Source: Hymenobacteraceae bacterium (GTDB taxonomy: Bacteria; Bacteroidota; Bacteroidia; Cytophagales; Flexibacteraceae). Taken from it: 51,749 nucleotides of DNA. The notes under the pieces are model-generated. The model searched no databases. It had not been told where the DNA came from and saw only the letters and a program-made list of their open reading frames with translations. This document shows positions 19,267 to 27,028 of this stretch, piece after piece. Position numbers and translations under genes: made by a program. How positions within the stretch are numbered: position 1 is the stretch's first letter; every line of letters starts with the position of its first letter. The stretch covers positions 1 through 51,749 of the forward strand of contig CANHCT010000001.1 in the NCBI GenBank assembly GCA_947459175.1, read 5' to 3'.

Positions 19267-19794
19267 TCAATCGCTTTCAAACCAATCCTTGGCATCCTCT
19301 TTCCATTTTTTCCACTTTTCCTTCCATGCTTTGCGTTCCGATTTTTTCACCAGGCGGATGGCAAATCCGGATTGAAAGCCGAAGAGGTCGGGATGACCAT
19401 CGAAGAATACGATGGGCCTGAAGTCATAGGAAATGTGGATGGGCAGGATGTTGAATTTGTATTCAAGCCCTAACATTCCGCTCACTGCCCAATAAGGCTG
19501 TACAGAGGTATCGGAGGTTTTTACCCAGCCGGCTTGTGGTCCGAGCCCTACAAAGGCATTCAGCCTTCTCCCCAGAATTTTGCTGTGCACCCTCGGAATC
19601 AGCACTGCGCTGAAATCCCTTTGCCTGAACTCCAGAATGCCCTCCACCGTTACCGGCTTCCAAATCCGCTGCACCAAACTCAGACCCACTGAGGTTTCAT
19701 CGAGCCGTACGCCGGCCGTACGCAAGTAAACCTGTGCTTCGGCCATGCCGAGGGCCGAAAGCCAGAAAATCGGAATTAATATTTTCTTTATCAT
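19267..19794 (-). CDS. Exported hypothetical protein, probable outer-membrane barrel
   Basis: 175 residues with a signal peptide ending near MAEAQ. The mature part has alternating strands (VGLSLVQRIWKPVTVEGILE, LNAFVGLGPQAGWV, YWAVSGMLGLEYKF, IHISYDFRPIVFF). A conserved-looking DLFGFQSGFAIRLVKK segment precedes a basic and tryptophan-rich tail (WKEKWKKWKEDAKDWFESD). That tail is unusual after a barrel-like end and may be periplasmic. It starts 13 bp after the MaoC-like gene on the same strand, so they probably form an operon. The function is unknown. Confidence 0.75.
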   Translation of the reverse strand: MIKKILIPIFWLSALGMAEAQVYLRTAGVRLDETSVGLSLVQRIWKPVTVEGILEFRQRDFSAVLIPRVHSKILGRRLNAFVGLGPQAGWVKTSDTSVQPYWAVSGMLGLEYKFNILPIHISYDFRPIVFFDGHPDLFGFQSGFAIRLVKKSERKAWKEKWKKWKEDAKDWFESD

Positions 19795-19807
19795 GATAAT
19801 ATTCCCC

Positions 19808-20212
19808 TTACCGAACCCTCAGCCAAGCCTCTCCATCTGTAAAAATTTCCCCGCTGAGAGGCAGCACAATGCAGGTGCGAACCCTGAACCTTTTCCTTTC
19901 GGGCAGCGCCTCAATTACTTCAAATTCAGCACGATACTCCGTGCCGGGCAGCATGGCCTTTTTGAAATCCAGGCTTTGACTCAGATAGATGCTTTTGGGG
20001 CCGGGGAAAATGGTTCCAAAGACCTTGCTGAACACACATGCCCCCAGCATGCCATGCAGGATGGGTTGCTTAAAGGCAGTTTGGGCAGCATATTCTGCAT
20101 CCAGGTGCAGGGGATTGGTATCTCCGGTTACCTTTGCAAATTCATTTACCTGTTCCTGTGAAAATGAGAAATCATGGTGCCAGGTTTGTCCCAATTCCAT
20201 TTTGGTTTCCAT
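19808..20212 (-). CDS. MaoC-like hydratase / hot-dog fold dehydratase
   Basis: 134 residues from ATG 20212 (METKMELGQTW); ATG 20200 would give 130. The MaoC signature is clear: FAKVTGDTNPLHLDAEYA with the catalytic Asp/His pair, then FKQPILHGML. The second half is FPGPKSIYLSQSLDFKKAM. R-specific enoyl-CoA hydratases of this type hydrate crotonyl- or longer trans-2-enoyl-CoA in fatty acid or polyester metabolism. Other family members act differently, so the substrate is open. Its start codon lies only 5 bp from that of pth on the other strand, so its promoter must lie inside pth. Confidence 0.85.
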   Translation of the reverse strand: METKMELGQTWHHDFSFSQEQVNEFAKVTGDTNPLHLDAEYAAQTAFKQPILHGMLGACVFSKVFGTIFPGPKSIYLSQSLDFKKAMLPGTEYRAEFEVIEALPERKRFRVRTCIVLPLSGEIFTDGEAWLRVR

Positions 20213-20217
20213 AGAAA

Positions 20218-20799
20218 ATGTCGTTTTTAATAGTTGGCCTCGGAAATATCGGTGAAAAATACGAAGGAACACGCCACAACATCGGATTTGATGTGGCAGA
20301 TGCTCTTGCGGAGAAAAAAAATGTGCAGTTTAAGCCCGACCGGCTGGGCCAGATAGCCCGGTTTCAGCTTGGCGGACAAACTGTTTACCTCCTCAAGCCC
20401 AACACTTTTATGAACCTTTCGGGCGATGCTGTAAAACTGTGGATGGAAAAAACCGGCACCGGTTTGGCCGGACTGATGGTGGTTACCGATGACCTGGCAC
20501 TTCCTTTTGGCAGCATCCGGATCCGGGGAAAGGGTTCGGCCGGGGGGCACAATGGGCTTACCGATGTGGAAATTAAATTAAAAACCCAGGACTATGCCCG
20601 AATGCGGATGGGCATTGGTTCCGATTTTCCCAAAGGCCGGCAGGCGGAGTATGTGCTCGAAAAATTCCCCTCTGAACTTGCTGTCCAAAAGCATGCCTGG
20701 GTGACCAAAGCCGCAGATGCTGTATTGTGCTTTTGCTCAAGGGGTTTGGCCATTACCATGAACCAGTACAACGGGACAATCGAAGCCCCTCAGGTCTGA
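20218..20799 (+). CDS. pth: Peptidyl-tRNA hydrolase
   Basis: 193 residues from ATG 20218. Family motifs: FLIVGLGNIGEKYEGTRHNI with catalytic His20, LKPNTFMNLSG, VTDDLALPFGSIRIR, GSAGGHNGL and RMRMGIG. It recycles peptidyl-tRNA released from stalled ribosomes. The usual neighbour 50S ribosomal protein L25 (ctc) is not seen beside it. Its 5' end nearly touches the divergent MaoC-like gene and its 3' end overlaps the convergent oxidase gene by 10 bp. All of its upstream control therefore lies within coding DNA. Confidence 0.95.
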   Translation: MSFLIVGLGNIGEKYEGTRHNIGFDVADALAEKKNVQFKPDRLGQIARFQLGGQTVYLLKPNTFMNLSGDAVKLWMEKTGTGLAGLMVVTDDLALPFGSIRIRGKGSAGGHNGLTDVEIKLKTQDYARMRMGIGSDFPKGRQAEYVLEKFPSELAVQKHAWVTKAADAVLCFCSRGLAITMNQYNGTIEAPQV

Positions 20800-21377
20800 A
20801 AGACCAAGACAAAAAACAGCAGCAGCCAGAGAATCCCGAGGAAATGCCAAAATATGCTCAGCACCCGTATGATGGCAATTTTAGAAGGATTGAGGCTGAC
20901 CAAATAGCCGTCTACATAATTGCGGTTTTGGTAGGCATCGAAAATGGCCCAGCCCAACCCGGCAAGGCCCAGTATGATGTGCAAAAAATGAAGGCCTGAA
21001 AGGATGTAAACAAATGCACCTGCTATCACTTCCGGACCCACACCACTGCGCATAAGCGAGCGCCAGCCGGCAAATTGCAGAATACAAAAAGCCATTGCCA
21101 ATAAGCCCGTAACCAGCAGCCACTGAAAATAGCCGGAGTACATTTCGAGTTTGAATGCCCTTCTGGAATATTGAAGTGAAACCGAACTGAGCAGGATGGT
21201 CCCGGTACTGAAGAAATAGGCTGCCGGCAGTTTTACCGATTGCCAGTCAGGACCTTGCATCCGGGCAAAAAAGATACTCAGCAAAAACAGGAAGACCAAA
21301 CAGGAGCCCAGAATCCCCAGCCAGATCATGGTGATGTAGGGATTACTCCGGGCCGTTACCAGGCTTTTTAGTTCCAT
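20790..21377 (-). CDS. Cytochrome c oxidase subunit III-like (heme-copper oxidase subunit III)
   Basis: 195 residues with five hydrophobic helices, the usual number for short bacterial subunit III/CyoC proteins. Family-like segments: MIWLGILGSCLVFLFLLSIF, LPAAYFFSTGTILLSSVSL, ITGLLAMAFCILQF-like helix with GWRSLMRSGV, GAFVYILSGLHFLHIILGL with the conserved His pair, and YVDGYLVSLNPSKIAIIRVL followed by WHFLGILWLLLFFVL. Subunit III supports subunits I and II of aerobic oxidases in the inner membrane. No subunit I or II gene is near, so it may serve a complex encoded elsewhere. Its stop overlaps the end of pth. Confidence 0.82.
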   Translation of the reverse strand: MELKSLVTARSNPYITMIWLGILGSCLVFLFLLSIFFARMQGPDWQSVKLPAAYFFSTGTILLSSVSLQYSRRAFKLEMYSGYFQWLLVTGLLAMAFCILQFAGWRSLMRSGVGPEVIAGAFVYILSGLHFLHIILGLAGLGWAIFDAYQNRNYVDGYLVSLNPSKIAIIRVLSIFWHFLGILWLLLFFVLVFQT

Positions 21378-21460
21378 GAAATTTAAAACCGAAAAAAACG
21401 GGCTTTGGTTGGAAATTCTCCAAAAAAATCAGGAGACCGAAGGACAAAAGCCGATTCCTG

Positions 21461-21772
21461 TCACAAAATAAAACATTCCACCACCAGTTGCCGGCCGGCT
21501 TTCTCATTCACCAATTTTACCAGCGTGGTTTTGGAGTAGGCGAGCTGTTGCCTCAGCGGTGCGTTGTCTACTATGATTTTCAATACTTTATTTTCAATGC
21601 GGATGCTTTTGGTGTGCCGGGCAATCAGCTTTCCCACCATATTTTCCCAGTCTGCCACAATGCCCGAAACCAGCAGTTTTTCTTCCAGATGGTTGTGCCT
21701 CAGCCATTCTTGTATGGCATCGGCAATCGGTGTCATGTTGCTTTTGCGGATGTTTCTGGGTTTGATGAGCAT
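21461..21772 (-). CDS. DUF721 / DciA-like protein
   Basis: 103 residues. The pattern TPIADAIQEWLRHNHLEEKL, then VADWENMVGKLIARHTKSIR, then LKIIVDNAPLRQQLAYSK matches DUF721, the domain of DciA. In several bacteria DciA helps load the replicative helicase DnaB; whether this short Bacteroidota version does so is inference. It lies 20 bp after the amidase gene on the same strand, with the oxidase gene a further 83 bp on, so the three may be one transcript. Confidence 0.82.
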   Translation of the reverse strand: MLIKPRNIRKSNMTPIADAIQEWLRHNHLEEKLLVSGIVADWENMVGKLIARHTKSIRIENKVLKIIVDNAPLRQQLAYSKTTLVKLVNEKAGRQLVVECFIL

Positions 21773-21792
21773 GGCAGTAAAAGAAGGATAGA

Positions 21793-22659
21793 TTACAGTT
21801 CGGTTATTCGGCCATAAGTTTCCGGCCGGCGGTCTCTGAAAAACTGCCAGGTAGAGCGGACCTCTTCTATCATATCCAGGTCAAACTCGGACACCAGCAA
21901 CTCGTCTTTGTCTTCTGAGGCACGGGCAAAGATCTGCCCTCTGGGATCCACAAAATAAGAGCTGCCGTAAAACCGGCCCAGATTCCAGGGCTTTTCTTCT
22001 CCCACGCGGTTGATGCATCCCATAAAATATCCGTTGGCTGCTGCATGTGCGGGTTGTTCCAGGTTCCACAGATACTGCGAAAGTCCGGCAACCGTAGCCG
22101 AGGGATTGTACACAATCTCAGCCCCGTTCAGACCAAAAATTCGGGCTCCTTCCGGAAAATGCCGGTCGTAGCATATGTACACCCCGACTTTTGCATAGGC
22201 AGTTTCGAAAACGGGATATCCCAGATTGCCGGGCTTGAAAAAGAATTTTTCCCAGAATCCCGAGGTGTGGGGGATGTGGTTTTTGCGGTATTTGCCGAGA
22301 TATTTTCCGTCGGCATCGATCACGGCTGCGGTGTTGTATAAAAAGCCGGCTTGCTCTTTTTCATACAGCGGCACAATGATGACCATACTGTATTTTTTGG
22401 CATATTCCTGCATGAGCGAAATGGTTGGCCCCGGTACGGCTTCGGCCGAGGCATACCAGGCTTTATCCTGCCCCGGACAGAAGTATGGCGTATTGAAAAT
22501 TTCCTGCAGACAAAGGATTTGCACACCTTGTTTCCCGGCATTTTCGATATATGGAATGTGCTTTTGCAGCATGGCATCCACAATCTGCCCTATGGTTCCC
22601 TCGCCCTCTGTCATGGGCAGACTCATTTGGATCAGACCTGATTTGATTATTCGCGGCAT
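21793..22659 (-). CDS. Carbon-nitrogen hydrolase (nitrilase superfamily), beta-ureidopropionase-like
   Basis: 288 residues from ATG 22659. The Glu-Lys-Cys triad is visible as Glu53 (LCLQEIF), Lys126 (GKYRKNHIPH) and Cys163 (GVYICYDRHFPEG). Length and the segments NLGRFYGSSYFVDPRGQ and STWQFFRDRRPETYG resemble beta-ureidopropionase (beta-alanine synthase) and N-carbamoylputrescine amidase. It would cleave a carbamoyl or amide C-N bond in the cytoplasm, in pyrimidine breakdown or polyamine synthesis. No dihydropyrimidinase or agmatine deiminase gene is adjacent to settle which. The strand and spacing put it first in a possible operon with DUF721. Confidence 0.85.
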   Translation of the reverse strand: MPRIIKSGLIQMSLPMTEGEGTIGQIVDAMLQKHIPYIENAGKQGVQILCLQEIFNTPYFCPGQDKAWYASAEAVPGPTISLMQEYAKKYSMVIIVPLYEKEQAGFLYNTAAVIDADGKYLGKYRKNHIPHTSGFWEKFFFKPGNLGYPVFETAYAKVGVYICYDRHFPEGARIFGLNGAEIVYNPSATVAGLSQYLWNLEQPAHAAANGYFMGCINRVGEEKPWNLGRFYGSSYFVDPRGQIFARASEDKDELLVSEFDLDMIEEVRSTWQFFRDRRPETYGRITEL

Positions 22660-22866
22660 TTTTTTTCGGTTCGGTGCAACCCGGGCCAAGGCAACCAGGG
22701 CTGTAAATTTGCCCTATTTCACCATGCTGCTGCTGCACTTTCTGATTTTGAAACAGAAGGCAATGAAAGTAAAAATCGGCATTTTTGAAAACAAAAATCG
22801 AATTTGAATGGGGTTGCCGGCTTTCGATACACAAAGTGAGAGACTCAGGATAACCCGAAGTACTTC

Positions 22867-23292
22867 TTAACCTTTTTCTCTTTCGGCAAAAAAATACCGC
22901 ACCATTTCCAGCAATTGGTTGTCGGTAATGTGGTCGCTGTTTTCCACATACAGGTTTTTGTTTCGGAATGCGCTTTGGTTCTGCAGATAGTTGTGCAATT
23001 CTTTTTTGGTTTGTCCGCCACCAAAGAGCAGAATGTCGTCATATGGGAGGAGTTTATCTCTCAGAAGGTTGTAATACGATTTTTTATCCTGCTGCTCCTG
23101 CATGTTTTTTCCATACTCGTTGTTTGATCCATGATAGGGGTCGGTACCAAAGCGGGCCTGATTACTCCCTTCTCCCCGGTATCGGGGGTGCGATTCCAAA
23201 TCGCTTTCCAGGGTTTCTGTAAATTCGGCTTTGCCATCCTTCCAGGAGATTAGCCTTGCTTTGGCACTGTCGATAAAAACGGCTGTTTTCAT
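22867..23292 (-). CDS. Hypothetical protein, possible baeRF / host-attachment-like family
   Basis: 141 residues from ATG 23292 (MKTAVFIDSAKARLIS); an in-frame extension to 23340 looks non-coding. The beginning (short strand with a FIDSAKARL motif), a His/Gly-rich middle (PRYRGEGSNQARFGTDPYHG) and the segment YDDILLFGGGQTKKELHNYL recall bacterial relatives of archaeal release factor 1 (baeRF) and the host-attachment family. I hold this only as a fold guess. No signal peptide is present. It stands alone between the amidase and DUF4384 genes, with about 200 bp of DNA on its 3' side and 285 bp on its 5' side. Confidence 0.65.
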   Translation of the reverse strand: MKTAVFIDSAKARLISWKDGKAEFTETLESDLESHPRYRGEGSNQARFGTDPYHGSNNEYGKNMQEQQDKKSYYNLLRDKLLPYDDILLFGGGQTKKELHNYLQNQSAFRNKNLYVENSDHITDNQLLEMVRYFFAEREKG

Positions 23293-23577
23293 ATTGGTTT
23301 GTTTTTTGATGAATCTATGAACAAATCTATCCCCCCGCAAAACCGGATTTGCTGATTTTGACCATGAAAAAAACTGAATTTTGTCTGCTGCCCCAAAGAA
23401 TTGGAGCTTTGAATTGTACTGCCGAATTCCCGGCCTGAAACCAATTTCCGGAAGTGCTGCTTGTTCTGAGGGTTTGATTTTCAGGGGTTTTCTAATTATT
23501 TTCCTTTCTGTTTTTCTGCTTTCGAAAACATGTGAATAATTGCATTCTGAAATGTCCGGGTTTTAAATGTTTCGTTC

Positions 23578-24708
23578 ATGACAATAAGATTGTTGCCTCT
23601 GCTCTTCCTGCTTTTTTTTGCTTTCCCTGCTTTTTCTCAGGTTGAGCCCGATTCCCTTCCACCGGTAAAGGTGTTGGAGTACATCCCCTGGAGAATAGGC
23701 AAATCCTTTGAAAAAGAAATCCGAAATTCCAAAATACCCCAGGGCGCCCGCATTTATGCGCTTCCCTTCCGATGCGAAAGGGCAGGAGTGGACACTTTCA
23801 AAACCCCGCTCGGGATGAAAATCTCGACCGAGATTTCCTTTCGCTTCAAACGGCTGGCGCAAAAGCGAAGGTTGAAAAAGTTAAATCTCACCATTGTGAG
23901 CCCGGACAATGAGAACAAACAGTTATTTGAGTTGATGGCCAAAAATCTGATGCCCCCTTCTACCATGGCTGAAGAATCTGAGTTCTGGAAGAATGCAGCC
24001 CAAAACCAAAAGGCGGATTATTTTATGGTTGGAAAATATGAGGTCATCGGAGATTATCAATCTGTTAGGGTGAGTCAGGTGGAATTGATTCGGGATATGC
24101 TCAATCCGAAATTGAAGGACTTTGCCGAAAAGATAACCCTGGTGGATTCCGACTTTGAATTTCAGGACCAAACTGAGCGTGCGGCTTTTCGGAAAATGGA
24201 TAAAAGCGTGGGTGAAATAGACGACGATTATGCCAAACTGGTTCGCCTCTCGGCCAAAGGCCGCTTTGCCTCAATCTCCCTTACAGAAGAGAAAAAAGAC
24301 AGCCCCGTACCCAACGAAGAAAAACTGAAGGTCAATCAAGGTTATCAACTGAAGGTCAATCTGTTGCAGGATGCCTATGTGTATGCATTTTATTATGAAA
24401 GTCATGACATGACCGGCAATAAAATGTATATGATATACCCCTTTGAAAACGGACAGAAGAATTTTCGGAAGGCGGGTAACTTTGTTTTGCCTGACGATGA
24501 AAATGTGTTTTCGCCCTCGGCCCCGGCCTCCAATCAGGCATTCATCAAGCTGATTGCTTCCCGAAAAATGCTGCCTCTCAATATTTCAGTTTCACCGGAA
24601 GGTTATCGCTACATCTCCCCTGAAGATTGCGCCAGGCTGGTTTCTGCCATCGAAAGAATGCCTTCGGGAGAAATCGACAGCAACAATCTTATTCGCGGTG
24701 TTGAGTAA
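23578..24708 (+). CDS. Exported protein with DUF4384 domain
   Basis: 376 residues with a clear signal peptide ending at AFSQ. The middle (ARIYALPFRCERAGVDTF through FELMAKNLMPPS and DYFMVGKYEVIGDYQSVRV) resembles the periplasmic FlgO/CsgG-like fold that often precedes DUF4384. Residues about 240-345 match DUF4384: LKVNQGYQLKVNLLQDAYVY, MYMIYPFENGQKNFRKAGNF, IKLIASRKMLPLN. Proteins with this pair of parts are common in the periplasm of Gram-negatives, with unknown roles; some sit beside caspase-like proteases or serine/threonine kinases, none of which appears here. An upstream region of about 285 bp probably holds its promoter. Confidence 0.8.
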   Translation: MTIRLLPLLFLLFFAFPAFSQVEPDSLPPVKVLEYIPWRIGKSFEKEIRNSKIPQGARIYALPFRCERAGVDTFKTPLGMKISTEISFRFKRLAQKRRLKKLNLTIVSPDNENKQLFELMAKNLMPPSTMAEESEFWKNAAQNQKADYFMVGKYEVIGDYQSVRVSQVELIRDMLNPKLKDFAEKITLVDSDFEFQDQTERAAFRKMDKSVGEIDDDYAKLVRLSAKGRFASISLTEEKKDSPVPNEEKLKVNQGYQLKVNLLQDAYVYAFYYESHDMTGNKMYMIYPFENGQKNFRKAGNFVLPDDENVFSPSAPASNQAFIKLIASRKMLPLNISVSPEGYRYISPEDCARLVSAIERMPSGEIDSNNLIRGVE

Positions 24709-24827
24709 AATCCGTTAAATGGCGGCAATAGGTCTGTGGTTCCGGACTTTATTCAGAATATTCTAAAAAGCGGAACAGGGCATCAGGCAGCCTTTGGACG
24801 CTGCCCGGATTGGAATTTTCAGGGTTG

Positions 24828-25655
24828 TTAATTGTTGATAATCAACCGCTTCACCTGAGTTGCCTTGCCTTCGGTTACTTTGATGAGGTAAACACCCTTT
24901 TTCAAGTCTCCCAGATCCAGATTCATTTTGTTTCCCGAGAGGGGGAAAGTCAACATCTTGTTGCCCAATATGTTAAATACTTCAACCTGTGCCTGGGCAG
25001 AAAACCCCGGTGCTGAAAGCAACACCCTGCCCGAACTGGGATTGGGGGCAATCTGAAGTTCGGCTTGTGTTTGCAATCCTTTTCCGGAAGTAAGATTGTT
25101 GGCTGCAAAATCATCAAAAGAAGCAAACCAGGAACCCGCAGTCCGCTTGGTCACCAGTTTTACTTTTACATTGTTGCCCTCGAAACCATTGATAGGCAGT
25201 GAAAAATTTACCATAGCCGTGCCGCTGGAAGGGTAGCTCGTCAACAGATTCTGAAGAAATTGGTAGGTGCTTCCATTGTCTGTTGAGACCCAGGCGGTCA
25301 CCACATCTCCCGCTGCCGGACTGTGGTTGAATCCGGCATTTATGCCAATATAAGAGTCCAGGAGTCTGCTCTTAAAGTTCAGCACAGCATTGGCAGCCAA
25401 TGGCCCGAAAGCCGGCGTGATGAGCGAATCACCTGATTTGCTGGGTGCAAGGGATATTTCAGCTACTTTGTTATTCGTGTCGGGCAAAAACCCCCTGAGA
25501 TATACCTTAAAACCGCCGGCTCCGCTGGTTTGCCAGCCACCGCTAAGGGTTCCTCCATTGCCTGAATAGCTTTGAAAATTTTCGGTCCAGATGGTTTGGG
25601 CGTTGGCGCTTAGGCCTGCCAAAAGGAGTAAAATGATGAAGCCTAATTTATTCAT
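24828..25655 (-). CDS. T9SS type A sorting domain protein with choice-of-anchor J-like domain
   Basis: 275 residues, signal peptide ending at SANAQ. Residues about 20-190 form a jelly-roll-like domain of the choice-of-anchor J kind (IWTENFQSYSGNGG, AVLNFKSRLLDSYIG, VVTAWVSTDNGSTYQFLQN, SWFASFDDFAANNL). The C-terminal 80 residues are the type A sorting domain: IAPNPSSGRVLLSAPG, VEVFNILGNKML, LDLGDLKKGVYLIKV, KATQVKRLIINN. The protein is thus exported by the type IX system and probably held on the surface or released. No catalytic domain is seen; it may bind carbohydrate or another surface ligand. Confidence 0.88.
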   Translation of the reverse strand: MNKLGFIILLLLAGLSANAQTIWTENFQSYSGNGGTLSGGWQTSGAGGFKVYLRGFLPDTNNKVAEISLAPSKSGDSLITPAFGPLAANAVLNFKSRLLDSYIGINAGFNHSPAAGDVVTAWVSTDNGSTYQFLQNLLTSYPSSGTAMVNFSLPINGFEGNNVKVKLVTKRTAGSWFASFDDFAANNLTSGKGLQTQAELQIAPNPSSGRVLLSAPGFSAQAQVEVFNILGNKMLTFPLSGNKMNLDLGDLKKGVYLIKVTEGKATQVKRLIINN

Positions 25656-25739
25656 TATTCCTGATTTTTAATGCAATATAATTTTGTAAGGTCCGAAAGC
25701 CCAAAAAAGTTGTGACAGACGGAAAAAAAATGAGGAAGA

Positions 25740-26996
25740 TTATCTTTCTCCGATAGGCCCTGCGGCGGGCTTTTTAAATTTCCTCGGGCGGTGTTTCTGC
25801 TTTTTTCCAAAGCCTTTTCCCTGCTGCTGTCCCCTGGGTTTTCTTTCACCATACACCGGAAACGGGCCGAACTGCGGTGGGGCCGGAAGCTGGGTAATCT
25901 GACTTCCGATGAGTTTTTCAACACTCATCAACCTGCCCATATCCTGTTCATTCACAAAGCTGATTCCAACTCCCGAGTTGGAGGTGCCCCTGGCAGTACG
26001 GCCAATGCGGTGCACATAGTCTTCCGGGTCGGGCGGCATATCAAAATTGATAACATGGCTGATGTCGTCGATGTCGATTCCACGGCTCATGACATCGGTG
26101 GCCACCAGGATGTTGAATTGGTTGTTTTTGAAATTGAGCACCATTTCTTCCCGCTTGCTTTGCTCCAGATCGCTGCTGATGCCTTCGGCTTTCAGGCCGG
26201 CTCTTTTCAGGTTTCTGACAATTTCACCCACAGTAGATTTGGTGGAAGTAAATACGACCAAAGACTTGAAATCCAGTTTTTTAAGAATGGATGTCAACAA
26301 CGGAATTTTGTTTCTGTCGTTGATGAGAAAAATCCTTTGTGTGATTTTTTCGGATGGCTTGGATACCTGAATTTTGATGTGTTCCGGCTCGTGAAGCAAT
26401 CCTCTGGCGAGGCTTTCAATTTTTGGCGGCATGGTGGCCGAAAACATCAGATTTTGTCTTTTGGGAGGCAGGGCACGGATGATCTCTTCAATATCAGGAA
26501 GGAAGCCCATGTCCAGCATCTTGTCGGCTTCGTCCAAAACCAAAATACCGATGGTAGAAAAATCTACATACCCCATTCTTAGGTGCGCAATTAACCGGCC
26601 TGGTGTGGCCACCACGATGTGCGCTCCCTCCAGAAGCCCGGTTTTTTGTTTTTCCCATATTTCACCTCCGATACCACCACCATAAATGGTGCAGGACGAA
26701 ACCCCGGTAAAATAACCCAGCCCGTCTATCTGTTCATCAATTTGTTTTACCAACTCCCGGGTGGGTGCCAGAATCAGGCATCTTACCCCCGGGGCCGGGT
26801 TTTGGGTGATGTGGTGCAAAATGGGCAACAGGAAAGCCGCTGTTTTTCCGGTACCTGTCTGTGCATTTCCAATCAGGTCTTTTCCCGCCATAACGATGGG
26901 AATGGCCATTTCCTGTATCGGGGTAGGATTTTTAAATCCAAGTGAAAGAACCCCGTCCTGAACTTCCTGACAAAGGTTGAATTCGGTAAATTCCAA
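25740..26996 (-). CDS. DEAD-box RNA helicase (RhlE-like)
   Basis: 418 residues from TTG 26996 (MEFTEFNLCQEV). All core motifs are present: Q motif NPTPIQEMAIP, Walker A AQTGTGKTAAF, PTRELV, VLDEADKMLDMGF, SATMPP, VATDVMSRGIDID, HRIGRTAR. The C-terminus is a basic tail (RKPRGQQQGKGFGKKQKHRP) that probably binds RNA. RhlE-type helicases remodel RNA in ribosome assembly and RNA decay, often with a cold-shock role. The start lies 32 bp after the pyruvate kinase stop, so read-through from pyk is likely. Confidence 0.92.
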   Translation of the reverse strand: MEFTEFNLCQEVQDGVLSLGFKNPTPIQEMAIPIVMAGKDLIGNAQTGTGKTAAFLLPILHHITQNPAPGVRCLILAPTRELVKQIDEQIDGLGYFTGVSSCTIYGGGIGGEIWEKQKTGLLEGAHIVVATPGRLIAHLRMGYVDFSTIGILVLDEADKMLDMGFLPDIEEIIRALPPKRQNLMFSATMPPKIESLARGLLHEPEHIKIQVSKPSEKITQRIFLINDRNKIPLLTSILKKLDFKSLVVFTSTKSTVGEIVRNLKRAGLKAEGISSDLEQSKREEMVLNFKNNQFNILVATDVMSRGIDIDDISHVINFDMPPDPEDYVHRIGRTARGTSNSGVGISFVNEQDMGRLMSVEKLIGSQITQLPAPPQFGPFPVYGERKPRGQQQGKGFGKKQKHRPRKFKKPAAGPIGER

Positions 26997-27028
26997 TTTC
27001 TTATTAAATGGTTTCTGTTTTAGTTTTT

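Noticed and set aside
24786-24805. GGCAGC / GCTGCC hairpin between convergent DUF4384 and T9SS genes
   Set aside because: Six-bp stem with an eight-base loop and no T run; too weak to call a terminator.
25791-26582. Plus-strand frame opposite the DEAD-box helicase
   Set aside because: It is antisense to helicase motifs that are all intact on the minus strand.
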